From an uncultured Helicobacter sp. (GTDB taxonomy: Bacteria; Campylobacterota; Campylobacteria; Campylobacterales; Helicobacteraceae): 64,000 nucleotides of DNA. Of this stretch, positions 27,273 to 38,456 are shown in pieces. The notes below the pieces were generated by a model, which saw only the letters and a program-made list of their open reading frames with translations, did no database searches and was not told where the DNA came from. The stretch is from contig CALVDZ010000010.1 in assembly GCA_944326445.1 (NCBI GenBank), positions 1 through 64,000 on the forward strand, read 5' to 3'. The first letter of the stretch is position 1. Each line of letters starts with the position of its first letter. The position numbers were made by a program, and so were the translations under genes.

Positions 27273-28589
27273 ATGGCACAAAAACTTCTAATAACTCTAA
27301 GCCTCTTAAGCCTAGGGCTTTGGGCGCAGGATTCTCTAGATTCTGTGGAACGCAGCACAGAATCTAACAAGCAAAATGGCTTTTTTTATAGCGGCGGAAT
27401 GGAGCTTTTTAACAAAAATGCCACCACGCTCGCAGGGAGCTTCCCCAACAACACCTATGGCTACGCGCTAGGGCAGATTAATGTGGGCTACAAATATGAT
27501 AATTTTGAAGTCGTGCTAGGTGGCGTGGGCGCAGGGCTCACACACGATTCTACCAAAGGCTTAGCGTTTAATCACATAGGCTTTTGGAGCGGCTATCACA
27601 ACGAGCTCAATCCCGAGCGCAGCAGTGCTAGAGATGAGGCACACAATCTCTTTGTGCATAATGCCTATGTGCGATTCCAAAATGAGAGTCTTGATATCAA
27701 ACTCGGGAGATTTAAGCAAGAAGATGATGATTGGATCGATGTGTATGCAGAGGGCGTGAATGCTATCCTGCGCGCTAGGGGCTTGCACCTAAAGCTTTTT
27801 GGCACAAGTGGGCTAGCAATCGTGGGCAGTGGATGGCTGATGGATTATGAGCGGTTATTCTCTACCTATGGGATTCTAAACGCCGAGGTGGGCTATGCAA
27901 ATGAGCATTTTAAACTTGATACCTATGTGTATTATGGCAATCGCGAGTATATCGCACCGGGAGTGAATCTCGAGGTGTATGCAGGAGATTGCGACACTCT
28001 TAAATCCACAACCAAGCTCACCGCGCTTTTCCCCTACCATCACAAAGGTATGGAGGGCATTAGGCGGCATTATTTCGCGGATTTTGGGGATGGGGATTCT
28101 TCAGGGTGGAATGCCACGCTTGTGGCGCGGCAGGACTTTGACTTCTTGCGACACTATAATGTAGCCCTTGCGGTGTATAAAAACATAGGCAATGCCAACG
28201 CGCGTATGGGGCAGCCGGGCAATCCTCTAGGGCTCTACACGCTTGATAATAGCGTCTATAGCCACGGACCCGCGCTCAATGCGCTCCTAGCACCCGATGC
28301 CTTTAGCGCGCTCTTTTTTAGCAATATCACGCTAAGCAGTGCTAAAGCGGGGGATTTTATCTTTGGGCTTGATGGACGCTACACCACCGCACCAAGCGCA
28401 CGCGAACACTCGCTCAAAGCCCATATTGATTGGGAAGTAGATTCACAGCTCACACTTAGCTTAATTGCGACTTATTATATCTCTACGCCGCTAGAGGCAA
28501 ATGTGTGGGCAATAAATGGCGCGAGCTATGAGGCGGGCAAGGCGCTTGATAGAAGTTATGTGATCTCACAAGTGGGATATAGCTTTTAG
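27273..28589 (+). CDS. Outer membrane porin-like protein (Hof-like)
   Basis: A 438-residue exported protein with a signal peptide ending L-W-A-Q, alternating beta-strand pattern and a C-terminal aromatic ending Q-V-G-Y-S-F for BAM recognition. The layout fits Helicobacter Hof/outer-membrane family porins; the particular paralogue cannot be named. The first mature residues are rich in D-S and E-S (from AGATTCT words). It may share a transcript with yebC and the asparaginase, with gaps of 21 and 3 bases. Confidence 0.7.
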   Translation: MAQKLLITLSLLSLGLWAQDSLDSVERSTESNKQNGFFYSGGMELFNKNATTLAGSFPNNTYGYALGQINVGYKYDNFEVVLGGVGAGLTHDSTKGLAFNHIGFWSGYHNELNPERSSARDEAHNLFVHNAYVRFQNESLDIKLGRFKQEDDDWIDVYAEGVNAILRARGLHLKLFGTSGLAIVGSGWLMDYERLFSTYGILNAEVGYANEHFKLDTYVYYGNREYIAPGVNLEVYAGDCDTLKSTTKLTALFPYHHKGMEGIRRHYFADFGDGDSSGWNATLVARQDFDFLRHYNVALAVYKNIGNANARMGQPGNPLGLYTLDNSVYSHGPALNALLAPDAFSALFFSNITLSSAKAGDFIFGLDGRYTTAPSAREHSLKAHIDWEVDSQLTLSLIATYYISTPLEANVWAINGASYEAGKALDRSYVISQVGYSF

Positions 28590-28592
28590 CCA

Positions 28593-29651
28593 ATGCAGTG
28601 CGCGACAACCCCTCCCCTCACGCCTCAAGATTCTATAAACACACAATGCACTAATGCCAAATCCCCTCGCCCCAATGTTGTAATCCTAGCTACCGGCGGG
28701 ACTATCGCAGGCGTGGCTAGCTCACACACACAAAGCATAGATTACAAGGCTGGGGCACTTGGCATTGAGGTGCTCCTAGACACTTTGCCCGAGTTGGGCG
28801 CGCTTGCCACGCTCCAATGGGAGCAGGTGGCTAATATCGATAGTGCCGATATGACAGATTCACTATGGCTCACTCTGGCTAAGCGCGTCAATGCCCTTTT
28901 GGCACAAGAACACATCGATGGTGTCGTGATCACACACGGGAGCGATACGATGGAGGAGAGCGCGTTTTTTTTGCAGCTAGTGGTGGCAAGCCCTAAGCCC
29001 GTGGTGCTCACAGGGGCTATGCGACCAAGTAACGCAATCAGTGCTGATGGGACTAAAAATCTCTACAACGCCATAGCCCTCGCAAGCCATAGCAATGCGC
29101 GCAATAAAGGCGTGATGATTGTGATGAACGACACAATCCAAAGCGCGCGATACGGGGCTAAAACCCACACGCACAACCTCGATGCCTTTAGCTCGCCAAA
29201 TAGCGGCGATATGGGCTATATCCTAGATGGCAGGGCGCATTTTTACTACACGCTCCCACTGCACACCACACAGCGCACCTTTTGTGTGGATACACTCACA
29301 CAGCTCCCCAAAGTCGCCATTTTGTATTCCTATGCCAACGATTACTCGGGCGTAGCCGCAAGGGCGTTGTATGAAGTGGGTATAGAGGGTATCGTCGTGG
29401 CAGGCAGCGGTGCGGGCAACATACATCGCGCCCACAAGGAAGTGCTACAAGAGCTTATGCAACAAGGCTTAGTCGTGGTGGTGAGCACGCGCGTGGGCTG
29501 CGGGATCGTGCAAGTGGGCGGGGTGGATTCTAAACGCGGCTTTATCAGTGCTAGAAGCCTCAATCCCCAAAAGGCTAGAGCACTCCTCCTGCTAGCCCTC
29601 ACGCGCACGCGCAATCCCGCAGAGATAGCCCAAATCTTTGGGGAGTATTGA
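28593..29651 (+). CDS. L-asparaginase
   Basis: Hydrolyses asparagine to aspartate and ammonia. The 352-residue protein has the nucleophile motif A-T-G-G-T-I-A-G near residue 33 and H-G-S-D-T-M-E-E-S-A near 118, with catalytic Thr, Asp and downstream Lys positions as in type II enzymes. Epsilon-proteobacterial type II enzymes are periplasmic; here the N-terminus is not a clear signal peptide, so location is uncertain and the start may be further downstream. Confidence 0.87.
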   Translation: MQCATTPPLTPQDSINTQCTNAKSPRPNVVILATGGTIAGVASSHTQSIDYKAGALGIEVLLDTLPELGALATLQWEQVANIDSADMTDSLWLTLAKRVNALLAQEHIDGVVITHGSDTMEESAFFLQLVVASPKPVVLTGAMRPSNAISADGTKNLYNAIALASHSNARNKGVMIVMNDTIQSARYGAKTHTHNLDAFSSPNSGDMGYILDGRAHFYYTLPLHTTQRTFCVDTLTQLPKVAILYSYANDYSGVAARALYEVGIEGIVVAGSGAGNIHRAHKEVLQELMQQGLVVVVSTRVGCGIVQVGGVDSKRGFISARSLNPQKARALLLLALTRTRNPAEIAQIFGEY

Positions 29652-29675
29652 ATCTAAACCTTAAAGGAGTAAATT

Positions 29676-30497
29676 ATGGAAGTAAAACTAGCCAAAAACT
29701 ATGGATTTTGCTTTGGTGTCAAGCGCGCGATCAAAATCGCCCAAGATCACAGAGATTCTATCACGCTCGGACCGCTTATCCACAATGCCAAGGAGATAGC
29801 GCGCTTAAAGCGGGATTTTAATGTCGATTTGAGCGAGGATTTGGAAAGTCTAGAATCTAACAGAAAGCTCATCGTGCGCACGCACGGAATCCCCAAAAAG
29901 GATCTAAAGCGTCTGCAAGAGCAGCATTTTGAAGTGATTGATGCGACTTGCCCCTTTGTGCGCAAGCCCCAAATGATCGTCGAGGAGATGAGCAAGGAGG
30001 GCTACCAAATCATCGTTTTTGGCGATAGGGAGCACCCAGAGGTTAAAGGCGTGGTGAGCTATGCCACAGATGGCGCGCATATCATCGCGGGCATAGAGGA
30101 TCTCCAATCCCTCAAACTCCACAAAAAAATCGCCCTCATCTCCCAAACAACCAAGCAGCCCGAGATTTTTGCCAATATCGCGGGGTATTTGAGTATGCGC
30201 GTGGCGGAAGTGCGGGTGTTTAACACGATTTGTAACGCGACATTTGACAACCAAAGCGCGGCAGATTCACTCAGCAAGGAAGTGGATATAATGATTGTCG
30301 TGGGGGGCAAAAACTCCTCAAACACCAAGCAGCTCTTATATATCTGTGAGAAAAATTGCGTGAGCTACCTCATCGAAGATGAGCAGGAGCTGCAAAAAGA
30401 ATGGTTTGAGGGCAAAAAAGTGTGTGGTATCACCGCCGGAGCGAGCACGCCAGATTGGATTATCTCAAAGGTGCAGCAGGAGATTCTAAGCTACTAG
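29676..30497 (+). CDS. ispH: 4-hydroxy-3-methylbut-2-enyl diphosphate reductase
   Basis: Last enzyme of the MEP isoprenoid pathway, with a [4Fe-4S] cluster. Cluster cysteines are in [15 protein letters not shown] and the N-T-I-C-N-A-T block; H-G and E-H-P-E-V-K-G motifs are also present. The 273 residues are full length. A strong AAAGGAG precedes the ATG; panC follows 8 bases after its stop. Confidence 0.94.
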   Translation: MEVKLAKNYGFCFGVKRAIKIAQDHRDSITLGPLIHNAKEIARLKRDFNVDLSEDLESLESNRKLIVRTHGIPKKDLKRLQEQHFEVIDATCPFVRKPQMIVEEMSKEGYQIIVFGDREHPEVKGVVSYATDGAHIIAGIEDLQSLKLHKKIALISQTTKQPEIFANIAGYLSMRVAEVRVFNTICNATFDNQSAADSLSKEVDIMIVVGGKNSSNTKQLLYICEKNCVSYLIEDEQELQKEWFEGKKVCGITAGASTPDWIISKVQQEILSY

Positions 30498-30505
30498 GAG
30501 GCAGT

Positions 30506-31351
30506 ATGCAGGTGTTACAAAGCATAAAGGAGCTAAAGGCATTTAGAGAGAGCCTAGGTGCGCAGAGCGTGGGGCTCGTGCCGACTATGGGGGCGTTGCA
30601 CAAGGGGCATCTAAGCCTCATTAGTGAATCTAGCCGCCACAACGCCCACACAATCGTGAGTGTCTTTGTCAATCCCACGCAGTTTGGACAAAATGAAGAT
30701 CTTAGCACCTATCCGCGCACGCTGGAGCAGGATTTGGCATTGTGTGAGAATCTAGGCGTGAGCGCGGTTTTTGCACCTAGTGTGGAGGAGATGTATGCAA
30801 GCGATGATGAGATTGCCATACTGCCGCCCAAGATGATGGGCTATGTGCTTGAGGGCTTTGATAGACCCACACACTTTGCGGGCGTGCTACAGGTGGTGAT
30901 CAAGCTGTTTATGCTCACGCGCCCACACAAGGCGTATTTTGGCAAAAAGGACGCCCAGCAAGTGCTCATCGTGCAAAAAATGATAAGGGATTTGCACCTG
31001 CCCCTTGAGATTGTGGCATGCCCTATCGTGCGCGATGATGATGGTTTGGCATTGAGCTCAAGAAATGTGTATCTAAGCGCACAAGAGCGCGAAAGTGCGC
31101 TGTGTATCCCACGCACGATTGAGCGTATAGAATCTGCCATAAATCAGGGCGTGCTAGAGACAAAAGAGCTAGAAAATCTCGCGCGCCAAACGCTAGATTC
31201 TAGCAAAAGCCTCACGCCCATACATATCTTTTATGCGTATTTTTGTGATCACTCACTCGCGCCAATTGCGCGTATCAAGCGGGGGGAGAGCCTCTTTTTG
31301 CTCGCTGTGCGGGTGGGTAGGACGAGGCTGCTTGATAATCTATGGTGCTAG
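30506..31351 (+). CDS. panC: Pantothenate synthetase
   Basis: Condenses pantoate and beta-alanine to pantothenate, with ATP. The 281-residue protein has [30 protein letters not shown] and [11 protein letters not shown]. The ATG at 30506 follows TAGGAGG. A longer frame reaches back into ispH and is rejected. The 3' end overlaps convergent hypF by four bases. Confidence 0.95.
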   Translation: MQVLQSIKELKAFRESLGAQSVGLVPTMGALHKGHLSLISESSRHNAHTIVSVFVNPTQFGQNEDLSTYPRTLEQDLALCENLGVSAVFAPSVEEMYASDDEIAILPPKMMGYVLEGFDRPTHFAGVLQVVIKLFMLTRPHKAYFGKKDAQQVLIVQKMIRDLHLPLEIVACPIVRDDDGLALSSRNVYLSAQERESALCIPRTIERIESAINQGVLETKELENLARQTLDSSKSLTPIHIFYAYFCDHSLAPIARIKRGESLFLLAVRVGRTRLLDNLWC

Positions 31352-33717
31352 GAGCTTGTGCGCGCAAGGGTAGTGAGAATCTGCCCAAAGCTAATGCCCC
31401 CGTCATTGCTTGGGTATTGCGCGGGGAAGTGCGCTTGCAAGCCATTTTTGGCAAAAAGCACGGTAATTTTCTCACACAAAAGCTTGTTAGCAAAAACCCC
31501 GCCGCTAAAGAACACTTCCTTAGAATCTCTAGGCATATGCGTGCGGGCGATAAGAAGCGCGATGTGGCTTAGGGTGTTAAAAAACTTCGCGATGATGTGT
31601 TTAATTGGGAGCTTTTTGGCTATATCCTCACAAAGCGCGCGCACAATCTCCCCAAGCCCTATGCGCATAGAATCCGCCCACACAATCGGATAATGCTCCG
31701 CTGCGCGCGTTTGGCACAGAGATTCTAAGAGCGCGCCACACTGCCCATCATAGCTCACATTTTGGCACACACCTAGCAGATACGCCACACCATCAAAGAG
31801 CCTGCCCACCGAGCTTGTGTGGGGTGCGTTGAGATTTTTTGCCCTCATTGCGCACAATGCCTCAAGCTCGTGCGCGCTAAAGTGCTGGGCTATGAGATTC
31901 ACAGACTCTGGGGCGAATTCTAGAATCAGTGCGAGAGCAATGCGCCGTATGTCTGTGATAGCCCTCTCCCCACCAAGCAGGCTAAACTCCGCGATACTCG
32001 CCACGCGCCTTGCCTCATAGAGATTGCCCACAAACGCCTCTCCACCCCAAATATGCCCATCGCTCCCTAGCCCCGTGCCATCCCATATAATCCCAAGGTG
32101 CTGTGTGTCCTTGCCAAAGTGTCCATACTCCCCAAGCACCGCGCAAAAATGCGCATAATGGTGCTGGACAAGGCAGAGATTTGCGCGCTGAAACCAAAGA
32201 TTGGGGCTTGTGGGCGCATCGTGAGGAATCTCGCTAGCTATGGGCGTGTCGTGAGATTGCGCGCTAAAGCTCCTAGCAAGCATGCTCGAGGCATAATGTG
32301 GGTGCATATCACACACATAGAGGGCAAACTCACGCGCCTGCAATCCAAAAAAACCTAGCAGGGAATGCAGTGTGTCTGTGTAGTGCTGCTGCGTGGGCAC
32401 ATTCTCCAAATCCCCCATATACGGCGATGTGAGCGCGTAAGCCCCATCACTTAGGCAAAAACTCGCCTTTTGGTTTGCCCCAAATGCCAGAATCTTTGTG
32501 GGCGCAAAGGTGCGCGGGAACTTGAAAGTCTTTGGCGCATAGCCTCGAGAAAGGCGCAAGATTCTAGGTTTGCCCGCAATAAAGCGCATAATACTATCAT
32601 CGATACGATGCACAATGGCGCGATTGTAGCTTAGTAGCGCGTCGTGGATAGGCGTGGGGGCGGTGAGCTCGCGCGCGTTTTTGGCGATAGGTGCGCCGCT
32701 TTGGTTGGCACTTGTAAAGATAAGCGGCACGCCCACTCGCTCGCACACAAGGTGCATAATACCGCTATAAGGCAGCAACACGCCGATAGTGTCTAGCTCT
32801 GGGGCGATGAGGCTAAGCGCGGCGGGGCTAAGCACAGAATCTGCTGCTAGGTGTTTGCGCTTTTTTAATAGCACGATGGGGGCTTGTGGGCTTGTGAGCA
32901 GGGCAAACTGCGCGTTGGAGCAATGCGCGAACTCCTCAATCTGCGCCCTATCACGGCACATAATCACAAAGGGCTTGTGTGGGCGATTTTTGCGCTCTCT
33001 TAGAGTGCGCAGGGCGTGGGGCATATCTGCCCTCGCCACAAAGGCATAGCCCCCAATGCCCTTAAGTGCCACGATTTGCCCACGCCCCAAGGCAGAGATT
33101 ACAGAATCTAGCGCCGCGCCATCATACGCGCTATGCTCATAATCAAGCCTAATCCCACAAGCACTGCACGAAATAGGCTGGGCGTGGAAGCGTCTATCGG
33201 CGGGATTGTGATACTCCCTCTGGCAGGATTTACAGAATCTAAACGCGCGCATTGCGCTATTGTGTCGCTCATAGGGCAGGGTATAGAGCATACTATAGCG
33301 CGCCCCGCACTGCGTGCAGGCACAAAAGGCATAATGGGCAAAGCGCCCACTGCCCCGCATATCCGCATAGCAGGATTCACACATTGCCATGTCTAGTGGC
33401 ACCTCTAGGGCGAGTGGATAGGGGCTTTGGGCGGGGTGGCTTTGGGTTAAGATTCTAAAATCCTCGCACGCCGCTAACATCGCTATGGGCGTAGATTCTA
33501 TATGCGTGATTTTGCTAGGCTTTGGGGCTTTGGATCTAAGCAGAGAGAGGAAGCTCTCATACTGCGCACTTGAGGGATTATAGAGCATAATCTCCACACA
33601 CACAGAGGTGTTGCACACAGAGCCCCTAAGCCCTAGGGAGCGCGCGAGATTATACACAAATGGGCGAAACCCCACGCCCTGAATAATGCCAAAAACCCTG
33701 ATTTGATAGCTTTTCAT
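31348..33717 (-). CDS. hypF: Carbamoyltransferase HypF
   Basis: Makes the carbamoyl group that becomes the CN ligands of [NiFe]-hydrogenase. The 789-residue protein has an acylphosphatase-like N-terminus ([13 protein letters not shown]), four-cysteine zinc fingers (C-E-S-C, C-T-Q-C-G, C-K-S-C, C-S-A-C-G), a YrdC-like middle with K-G-I-G-G-Y, and a Kae1-like C-terminal domain with V-Q-H-H-Y-A-H. It is not beside other hyp genes here. Full length, no break seen. Confidence 0.94.
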   Translation of the reverse strand: MKSYQIRVFGIIQGVGFRPFVYNLARSLGLRGSVCNTSVCVEIMLYNPSSAQYESFLSLLRSKAPKPSKITHIESTPIAMLAACEDFRILTQSHPAQSPYPLALEVPLDMAMCESCYADMRGSGRFAHYAFCACTQCGARYSMLYTLPYERHNSAMRAFRFCKSCQREYHNPADRRFHAQPISCSACGIRLDYEHSAYDGAALDSVISALGRGQIVALKGIGGYAFVARADMPHALRTLRERKNRPHKPFVIMCRDRAQIEEFAHCSNAQFALLTSPQAPIVLLKKRKHLAADSVLSPAALSLIAPELDTIGVLLPYSGIMHLVCERVGVPLIFTSANQSGAPIAKNARELTAPTPIHDALLSYNRAIVHRIDDSIMRFIAGKPRILRLSRGYAPKTFKFPRTFAPTKILAFGANQKASFCLSDGAYALTSPYMGDLENVPTQQHYTDTLHSLLGFFGLQAREFALYVCDMHPHYASSMLARSFSAQSHDTPIASEIPHDAPTSPNLWFQRANLCLVQHHYAHFCAVLGEYGHFGKDTQHLGIIWDGTGLGSDGHIWGGEAFVGNLYEARRVASIAEFSLLGGERAITDIRRIALALILEFAPESVNLIAQHFSAHELEALCAMRAKNLNAPHTSSVGRLFDGVAYLLGVCQNVSYDGQCGALLESLCQTRAAEHYPIVWADSMRIGLGEIVRALCEDIAKKLPIKHIIAKFFNTLSHIALLIARTHMPRDSKEVFFSGGVFANKLLCEKITVLFAKNGLQAHFPAQYPSNDGGISFGQILTTLARTSS

Positions 33718-33763
33718 AGGGGAATTATAATATTTTAATGTGCTTTTTGTGCGCGGGGGCGTA

Positions 33764-33769
33764 TAATTT
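33764..33769 (+). promoter_or_regulatory. -10 element for methyltransferase gene
   Basis: TATAAT 29 bases before the chosen ATG at 33798, in the divergent gap with hypF. Confidence 0.45.
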
Positions 33770-33797
33770 TACCCTCACTTCACACAAATGGAATCTC

Positions 33798-34415
33798 ATG
33801 CAAGAAGATGCTATCCGATGGGACAAACGCCACGCAGAGGGCTTTATGCCTCAAAGCCCAAGTGCGATTTTGCGCGAGTTTGCGCCACTGTTGCGCACAT
33901 ACACAAAGCGTGGGCGCGCAAATGCGCTTGATATAGCCTGTGGCAATGGGCGCAATGCGAAGTTTCTCGCAAAGCTAGGCTTTAGCGTGCTGGGCGTGGA
34001 TATCTCCCAAGTCGCGCTAGATTCACTCCAAGGCGTAGAGGGTGTGCGGGGCTTGTGCGTGGATTTGGATCACTTTGAAATCCCACAGGGGAGCTATGAT
34101 GTGGTATTAAATTTTTATTTTTTAGACAGGCGACTTTTTAGGGGGATTAAAGAAGGCATAAAGCGCGGTGGGATCGTGGTGTTTGAGACTTTTTGCGCGG
34201 TGCCAAAAATCTATGATAGAGAGATTTTCTCCCAGCTCCCCGCACACAGAAGCCTACAAAATGGCGAGCTAGAGCGGGCGTTTAGCGGGTGGAAAATCCT
34301 GCATAATGCTTATGGGATCGCTTATAGGAGTGCGAGTGAATCTAGCAGCCAAAATACGCAATCTACGCGCCAAAATGTCTATCTCACACAAAGCTTCGTC
34401 GCACGCAAACCCTAA
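33798..34415 (+). CDS. Class I SAM-dependent methyltransferase (TehB-like)
   Basis: A 205-residue methyltransferase. The SAM site A-L-D-I-A-C-G-N-G-R-N-A-K-F-L-A is near residue 40, followed by G-V-D-I-S and a later D-V-V-L-N-F-Y-F-L. The opening W-D-K-R-H resembles the TehB/tellurite-resistance-type group, but the substrate is unknown. The ATG at 33798 puts the conserved start first; the frame is open 20 codons upstream. The MATE gene follows after 8 bases. Confidence 0.75.
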   Translation: MQEDAIRWDKRHAEGFMPQSPSAILREFAPLLRTYTKRGRANALDIACGNGRNAKFLAKLGFSVLGVDISQVALDSLQGVEGVRGLCVDLDHFEIPQGSYDVVLNFYFLDRRLFRGIKEGIKRGGIVVFETFCAVPKIYDREIFSQLPAHRSLQNGELERAFSGWKILHNAYGIAYRSASESSSQNTQSTRQNVYLTQSFVARKP

Positions 34416-34423
34416 GGGCAACT

Positions 34424-35776
34424 ATGCGCACATTCTCACTCAAACAAAAGCTCTATAAAATCACTGCTATCGCTCTGCCAAGCGGGGCGAACTCCCTGCT
34501 AGATATGGCAAATATCACGGTGGGAATGTATTTTGTCTCGAAGTTTTCTAAGGAGTATATCATCGCGCTCAATGTGGGAATGAGCTACATTATGATGCTT
34601 TTTGCTATCACTGCGATTTTTTTCATCGGGACAAGCGCGCAGGTGGCTAGATTCTATGGGGCGAGGGAGTGTCAAAAGCTAAGAGAGGTGATGGGCAATA
34701 ACTTCCTCATCGCGCTCATTCTCTCTCTCCCGCTGCTTGTGTTGGCGTATGCGTGTAGCGAGGCTTATTTGGATTGGATGGGCAAGGGCGTGAGCGGCGA
34801 GGCAAAGCATTTGGGGCTAGAGTATTTGGGGATTGTCGTGTTTGGTATCCCCGCACTGATGGCAAAAACCATCTGTGTAGCGGGACTATCAGCCCTTGGG
34901 GATACTAAGCGCGTGATGTATATCAAGCTCATCACCACCACGCTCAATGTCGTGCTCAATTATGTGCTGATTTTTGGCTTTGATTTTGGGATTTTTGTTC
35001 TAGATTCACTAGGCGTGTTTGGTGCTGGGCTGTGCAATGTGTGTGTAACCTACCTTGAGGCGTTGCTGCTTTTTGGCGTGATTTATTGGCGCAAAAGTGT
35101 GCTTAGGTTTGCCTTTGTGCTAAAGGTGGAGTATAGCAGGGCGATGTTTAGCATTGGCGTGCCCGCGGGTATCGAGCGGTTTTTGACGCTCTTTAGCCTC
35201 GTGCTCACACAAAAATTTATGAGCGAGTATGGCGCGGATGTGATCGCAGGATTCCAAATAGGCTCTAAAGTCGAAGCCTTTATCCTAACCTTTGGGTTTG
35301 GATTCCAAGTCGCTGCTATGGCACTTGTGGGGCAGAGTCTAGGCAAAAAGCGTATGGACTTAGCCTATGATTTTTTAAAAACGCTTTTGGTGTTTTCAAG
35401 CGTGATTATGGGGATTTTGGGGCTTGTGATTTGCCTATGGGGCGTGGATCTCTCAAAAATCTTTAACGCAGAAGAAGCCGTGCTGCGCGCGAGCTTGTAT
35501 TATATCATCGCTGTGGGGCTCTCTCAAGTGCCGCTTGTGATGATTTTTTGCCTCGATGGGGCACTGCGCGGGGTGGGCGCGACGAAGCTCTCACTGATGA
35601 TTAATGCCACGAGCATTTGGGTGCTGCGTATCGTGCCGATGTATCTGTGTGTCGCGTATCAGGGCGATGTGCGCATTGTGTTTGGGATTATTTTTTTAGA
35701 GACTTATTTGCGCGCGTGTGCCTTTGGAGCGGTGTTTAAGAGCAGGATTTGGGAGAAGTTTATTAGGAGATTCTAA
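34424..35776 (+). CDS. MATE-family efflux transporter
   Basis: A 450-residue, 12-helix Na+ or H+-coupled drug exporter of the MATE family. Two homologous halves are visible, with A-L-P-S-G-A-N-S-L-L-D near the start and V-P-A-G-I-E-R in the second half, and G-D-T-K-R and G-V-G-A-T-K at the equivalent loops. Substrates cannot be predicted. Its 3' end overlaps convergent aroK by four bases. Confidence 0.87.
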   Translation: MRTFSLKQKLYKITAIALPSGANSLLDMANITVGMYFVSKFSKEYIIALNVGMSYIMMLFAITAIFFIGTSAQVARFYGARECQKLREVMGNNFLIALILSLPLLVLAYACSEAYLDWMGKGVSGEAKHLGLEYLGIVVFGIPALMAKTICVAGLSALGDTKRVMYIKLITTTLNVVLNYVLIFGFDFGIFVLDSLGVFGAGLCNVCVTYLEALLLFGVIYWRKSVLRFAFVLKVEYSRAMFSIGVPAGIERFLTLFSLVLTQKFMSEYGADVIAGFQIGSKVEAFILTFGFGFQVAAMALVGQSLGKKRMDLAYDFLKTLLVFSSVIMGILGLVICLWGVDLSKIFNAEEAVLRASLYYIIAVGLSQVPLVMIFCLDGALRGVGATKLSLMINATSIWVLRIVPMYLCVAYQGDVRIVFGIIFLETYLRACAFGAVFKSRIWEKFIRRF

Positions 35777-36276
35777 GCGGGGTGTTTAGCGTCAAAATGC
35801 GCGAGGATAGCAGTGAGAATCTGCGGAATCTGGGCGTTAGCGTCAATGGTGTGCTGCGCGACTTTGGCATACACTTTTGCGCGCGCCTCATAGAGCTCCC
35901 TAGCCTTAGTCTCATCGCTAAAAAGCGGGCGTTTGGCGCGCTGTGCAGAATCTAAGCGCGCTGTAATCGTCTCAAAATCACTCTGCAAATAATAAATCTC
36001 GCCCAAAGGGCGTATGTCGTTAAAAATCGGCATTCCCCCGCCCGTGGCGATGATAGCATTACACACATTGGCACTAAGCCACGCGATTGCCTTAGATTCT
36101 AACGCACGGAAGCCCTGCTCTCCTCTATGCGCAAAAATCTCAGCAACACTCTGCCCCGTGCTAGATTCTATAAGCAAATCCGTGTCAATCACAAACCGCC
36201 CCATTCTCTGCGCCAAAGCCGCCCCGATAGTGCTTTTGCCACTCCCCATAAAGCCAATAAGCACGATGTTTGCCAC
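35773..36276 (-). CDS. aroK: Shikimate kinase
   Basis: Phosphorylates shikimate in the chorismate pathway. The 167-residue protein has Walker A G-F-M-G-S-G-K-S-T, D-T-D (shikimate), F-R-x-x-E, G-G-G (A-T-G-G-G) and the R-P-L lid motif. Last gene of recA-eno-FtsB-like-AMIN-aroK, the same order as in H. pylori as I recall it. Confidence 0.95.
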   Translation of the reverse strand: MANIVLIGFMGSGKSTIGAALAQRMGRFVIDTDLLIESSTGQSVAEIFAHRGEQGFRALESKAIAWLSANVCNAIIATGGGMPIFNDIRPLGEIYYLQSDFETITARLDSAQRAKRPLFSDETKARELYEARAKVYAKVAQHTIDANAQIPQILTAILAHFDAKHPA

Positions 36277-36873
36277 TTAGTGAAACTCCAGCATATAGCC
36301 ATCGCGCTGCGAGGCAAGCTCATAGGCGTATTGCCCATCAAGCTCGAGGGAGATTCTATAAAAGCTCTCGTGGCTAGAAAAAATCACTTTTTTCACATAC
36401 TTGCCCTCTAGCTCTTGGGCTTGATTGATAGCCTTGTCCATACCCTCAAAATCTAGCACGATGCGGTAGGGATTGGGCAGGATAAAATGCCGCACATTGG
36501 GGTATTTTGTGGCGATAAAGACTTTATTTTTGTCCAAATAGAGCTCAAACTCCCCGATATGTAGCCGCCTCTCTCTATCATAGCTCTTGCCGATAGCCTT
36601 TTGGGAGAGCTCAAGAGGATAATGCCAATCAATGCCTTGATTGATGTCGATTTCTTTGGTGGCTATGGTGCCATCGATGTTTTGGTATGTGATACTCACT
36701 TTTTGCAGCACACGCGCGGTGGAAGGCAGGGCGATGTCGATACTTTGGAGAATCTCCCTTTTAGAATCTTTTTGGTTGTGCAAGCCCTCTTTAGGCGCGA
36801 TAGAGGGCTCGAAGGGATCTTCTCTAGCTATGAGCAGGGCACAAAATGCAAAAAGCAGGATAGCAAGTCTCAT
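36277..36873 (-). CDS. AMIN-domain-like periplasmic protein
   Basis: A 198-residue exported protein with a short hydrophobic signal (L-L-F-A-F-C-A-L-L-I-A). The C-terminal half, with F-I-L-P-N-P-Y-R-I-V-L-D-F-E-G, matches the AMIN fold that targets proteins to peptidoglycan or the envelope. It directly abuts aroK and overlaps the upstream small gene by four bases. The syntenic H. pylori gene is of unknown function. Confidence 0.7.
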   Translation of the reverse strand: MRLAILLFAFCALLIAREDPFEPSIAPKEGLHNQKDSKREILQSIDIALPSTARVLQKVSITYQNIDGTIATKEIDINQGIDWHYPLELSQKAIGKSYDRERRLHIGEFELYLDKNKVFIATKYPNVRHFILPNPYRIVLDFEGMDKAINQAQELEGKYVKKVIFSSHESFYRISLELDGQYAYELASQRDGYMLEFH

Positions 36874-37127
36874 TTTGGCTCCAAGCCTTTAAGCTCAAAA
36901 ATATCTTTTTGAATCTTAGCGTTTTGCTTTTGGAGTGAATCCACCTCTTGAATGAGCCTCTCTTGCTGTTTTTTGAGGCTCAAAAGCGTATGAAGCGAGG
37001 CATTGCCAAAAAGCAGTGTCGCGCTATAAGCTAGCAGCACCGCGAGCACCGCAGCGACGATGAGAAAGCCTCTATTGACTTCTAGCCACCGCTTGAGTTT
37101 TGAGGGTTGTTCATAAAGCTCGCGCAT
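36870..37127 (-). CDS. FtsB/DivIC-like small membrane coiled-coil protein
   Basis: An 85-residue bitopic membrane protein: a cytoplasmic basic N-terminus, one membrane helix at about residues 21-41, then a coiled-coil (L-K-K-Q-Q-E-R-L-I-Q-E-V-D-S-L). This is the layout of FtsB/DivIC cell-division proteins. It sits between eno and the AMIN gene; FtsB beside eno is a common arrangement in Gram-negative bacteria, which supports the call. Confidence 0.65.
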   Translation of the reverse strand: MRELYEQPSKLKRWLEVNRGFLIVAAVLAVLLAYSATLLFGNASLHTLLSLKKQQERLIQEVDSLQKQNAKIQKDIFELKGLEPK

Positions 37128-37141
37128 ACCGCCCCTTTAGG

Positions 37142-38419
37142 CTATTTTTTAAAAAGCTGCACGCCTAGATACTCGCTATTTGAGATTTGGGATTCTATCT
37201 CTAAGAGGCGATTGTATTTTGCGATTCTCTCGCTCCTAGCAGTAGATCCTGTCTTTATCTCGCCAGTATTTAGCGCGATAGCAAAATCCGCGATGAAACT
37301 ATCCTCACTCTCCCCACTTCTGTGGCTCATTATGCACTTATACGCATTGCGTTGGGCTAGGCGCACTGCCTGCATAGCCTGCGTGATAGTCCCGATTTGG
37401 TTTGGCTTTATCAAAATCGCATTGGCGATGTTTTTCTCAATCCCTTGTGCGAGGATTTTCCTATTAGTCACAAACAAATCATCGCCCACAAGCTGAATCT
37501 TATCCCCAAGTCGCTGCGTGAGATAGCTCCAGCCCTCCCAGTCATCTTCGCTTAGCCCATCTTCGATGGAGACGATTGGATACTTTTGCACCATCTCTTC
37601 ATAATAGCCCACAAGCTCCTGTGAGCTTAGTTTGCGCCCCTCCCCTGCGAGATTATACATTCCACTCTCATCGACAAGCTCACTGCTCGCGACATCTAGC
37701 GCGATAGCTATCTCCTCGCCGGGCTTGTAGCCTGCCTTTTCAATGGCTTGGAGTATCACTTCGATAGGTTGGGCGTTGTTGGTAAGATTGGGCGCAAATC
37801 CTCCCTCATCGCCGATACTTGTGATATGCTTTTGCTCGCTTAGAATCTTTTTGAGATACTGATACACCTCCGCACTCGCGCGCAACGCCTCGCTAAAGCT
37901 ATCAAAGCCAAGTGGCATAATCATATACTCCTGAAAATCCACGGTATTATCCGCGTGGCTCCCGCCATTGATGATATTAAGCATAGGCACGGGGAGCACG
38001 AGAGCATTTGCACCACCTAGATAGCGATATAGCGGTATGTGCAGGCTTTTAGCCGCTGCTCTAGCCACCGCCATAGACACGCCAAGCGTGGCGTTTGCTC
38101 CGAGTTTAGAGAAGTTTTGCGTGCCATCTAGATCTTTGAGCGTGGCATCAATAAGCCCCTGATCATACGGACTAGCCCCCACCAACGCCTCGCGTATGCT
38201 AAGATCCACATTTTCACAAGCCTTGAGCACGCCCTTACCCAAAAAGCGATTTTTGTCCCCATCACGCAGCTCTAAAGCCTCTCTTTTGCCCGTGCTCGCG
38301 CCACTTGGGACGATGGCACTCTCTTTTGTCCCATCGCTTAGCTCCACAATCGCCTTGATAGTGGGATTGCCTCGTGAATCTAACACCTCTTGAGAATAAA
38401 TCTTACTAATATGCACCAT
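37142..38419 (-). CDS. eno: Enolase
   Basis: Converts 2-phosphoglycerate to phosphoenolpyruvate. Full-length at 425 residues, with D-S-R-G-N-P-T near the start, [35 protein letters not shown] and the late S-H-R-S-G-E-S-E-D. It lies 183 bases downstream of recA with a two-hairpin repeat in the gap. Confidence 0.96.
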   Translation of the reverse strand: MVHISKIYSQEVLDSRGNPTIKAIVELSDGTKESAIVPSGASTGKREALELRDGDKNRFLGKGVLKACENVDLSIREALVGASPYDQGLIDATLKDLDGTQNFSKLGANATLGVSMAVARAAAKSLHIPLYRYLGGANALVLPVPMLNIINGGSHADNTVDFQEYMIMPLGFDSFSEALRASAEVYQYLKKILSEQKHITSIGDEGGFAPNLTNNAQPIEVILQAIEKAGYKPGEEIAIALDVASSELVDESGMYNLAGEGRKLSSQELVGYYEEMVQKYPIVSIEDGLSEDDWEGWSYLTQRLGDKIQLVGDDLFVTNRKILAQGIEKNIANAILIKPNQIGTITQAMQAVRLAQRNAYKCIMSHRSGESEDSFIADFAIALNTGEIKTGSTARSERIAKYNRLLEIESQISNSEYLGVQLFKK

Positions 38420-38456
38420 ATTTGCTCCTTGTATTTAGTTTTGGATTCTATCATTT

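Noticed and set aside
31342..31693. Plus-strand frames inside the 3' end of hypF
   Set aside because: They are shadows of the conserved HypF C-terminal domain on the minus strand.
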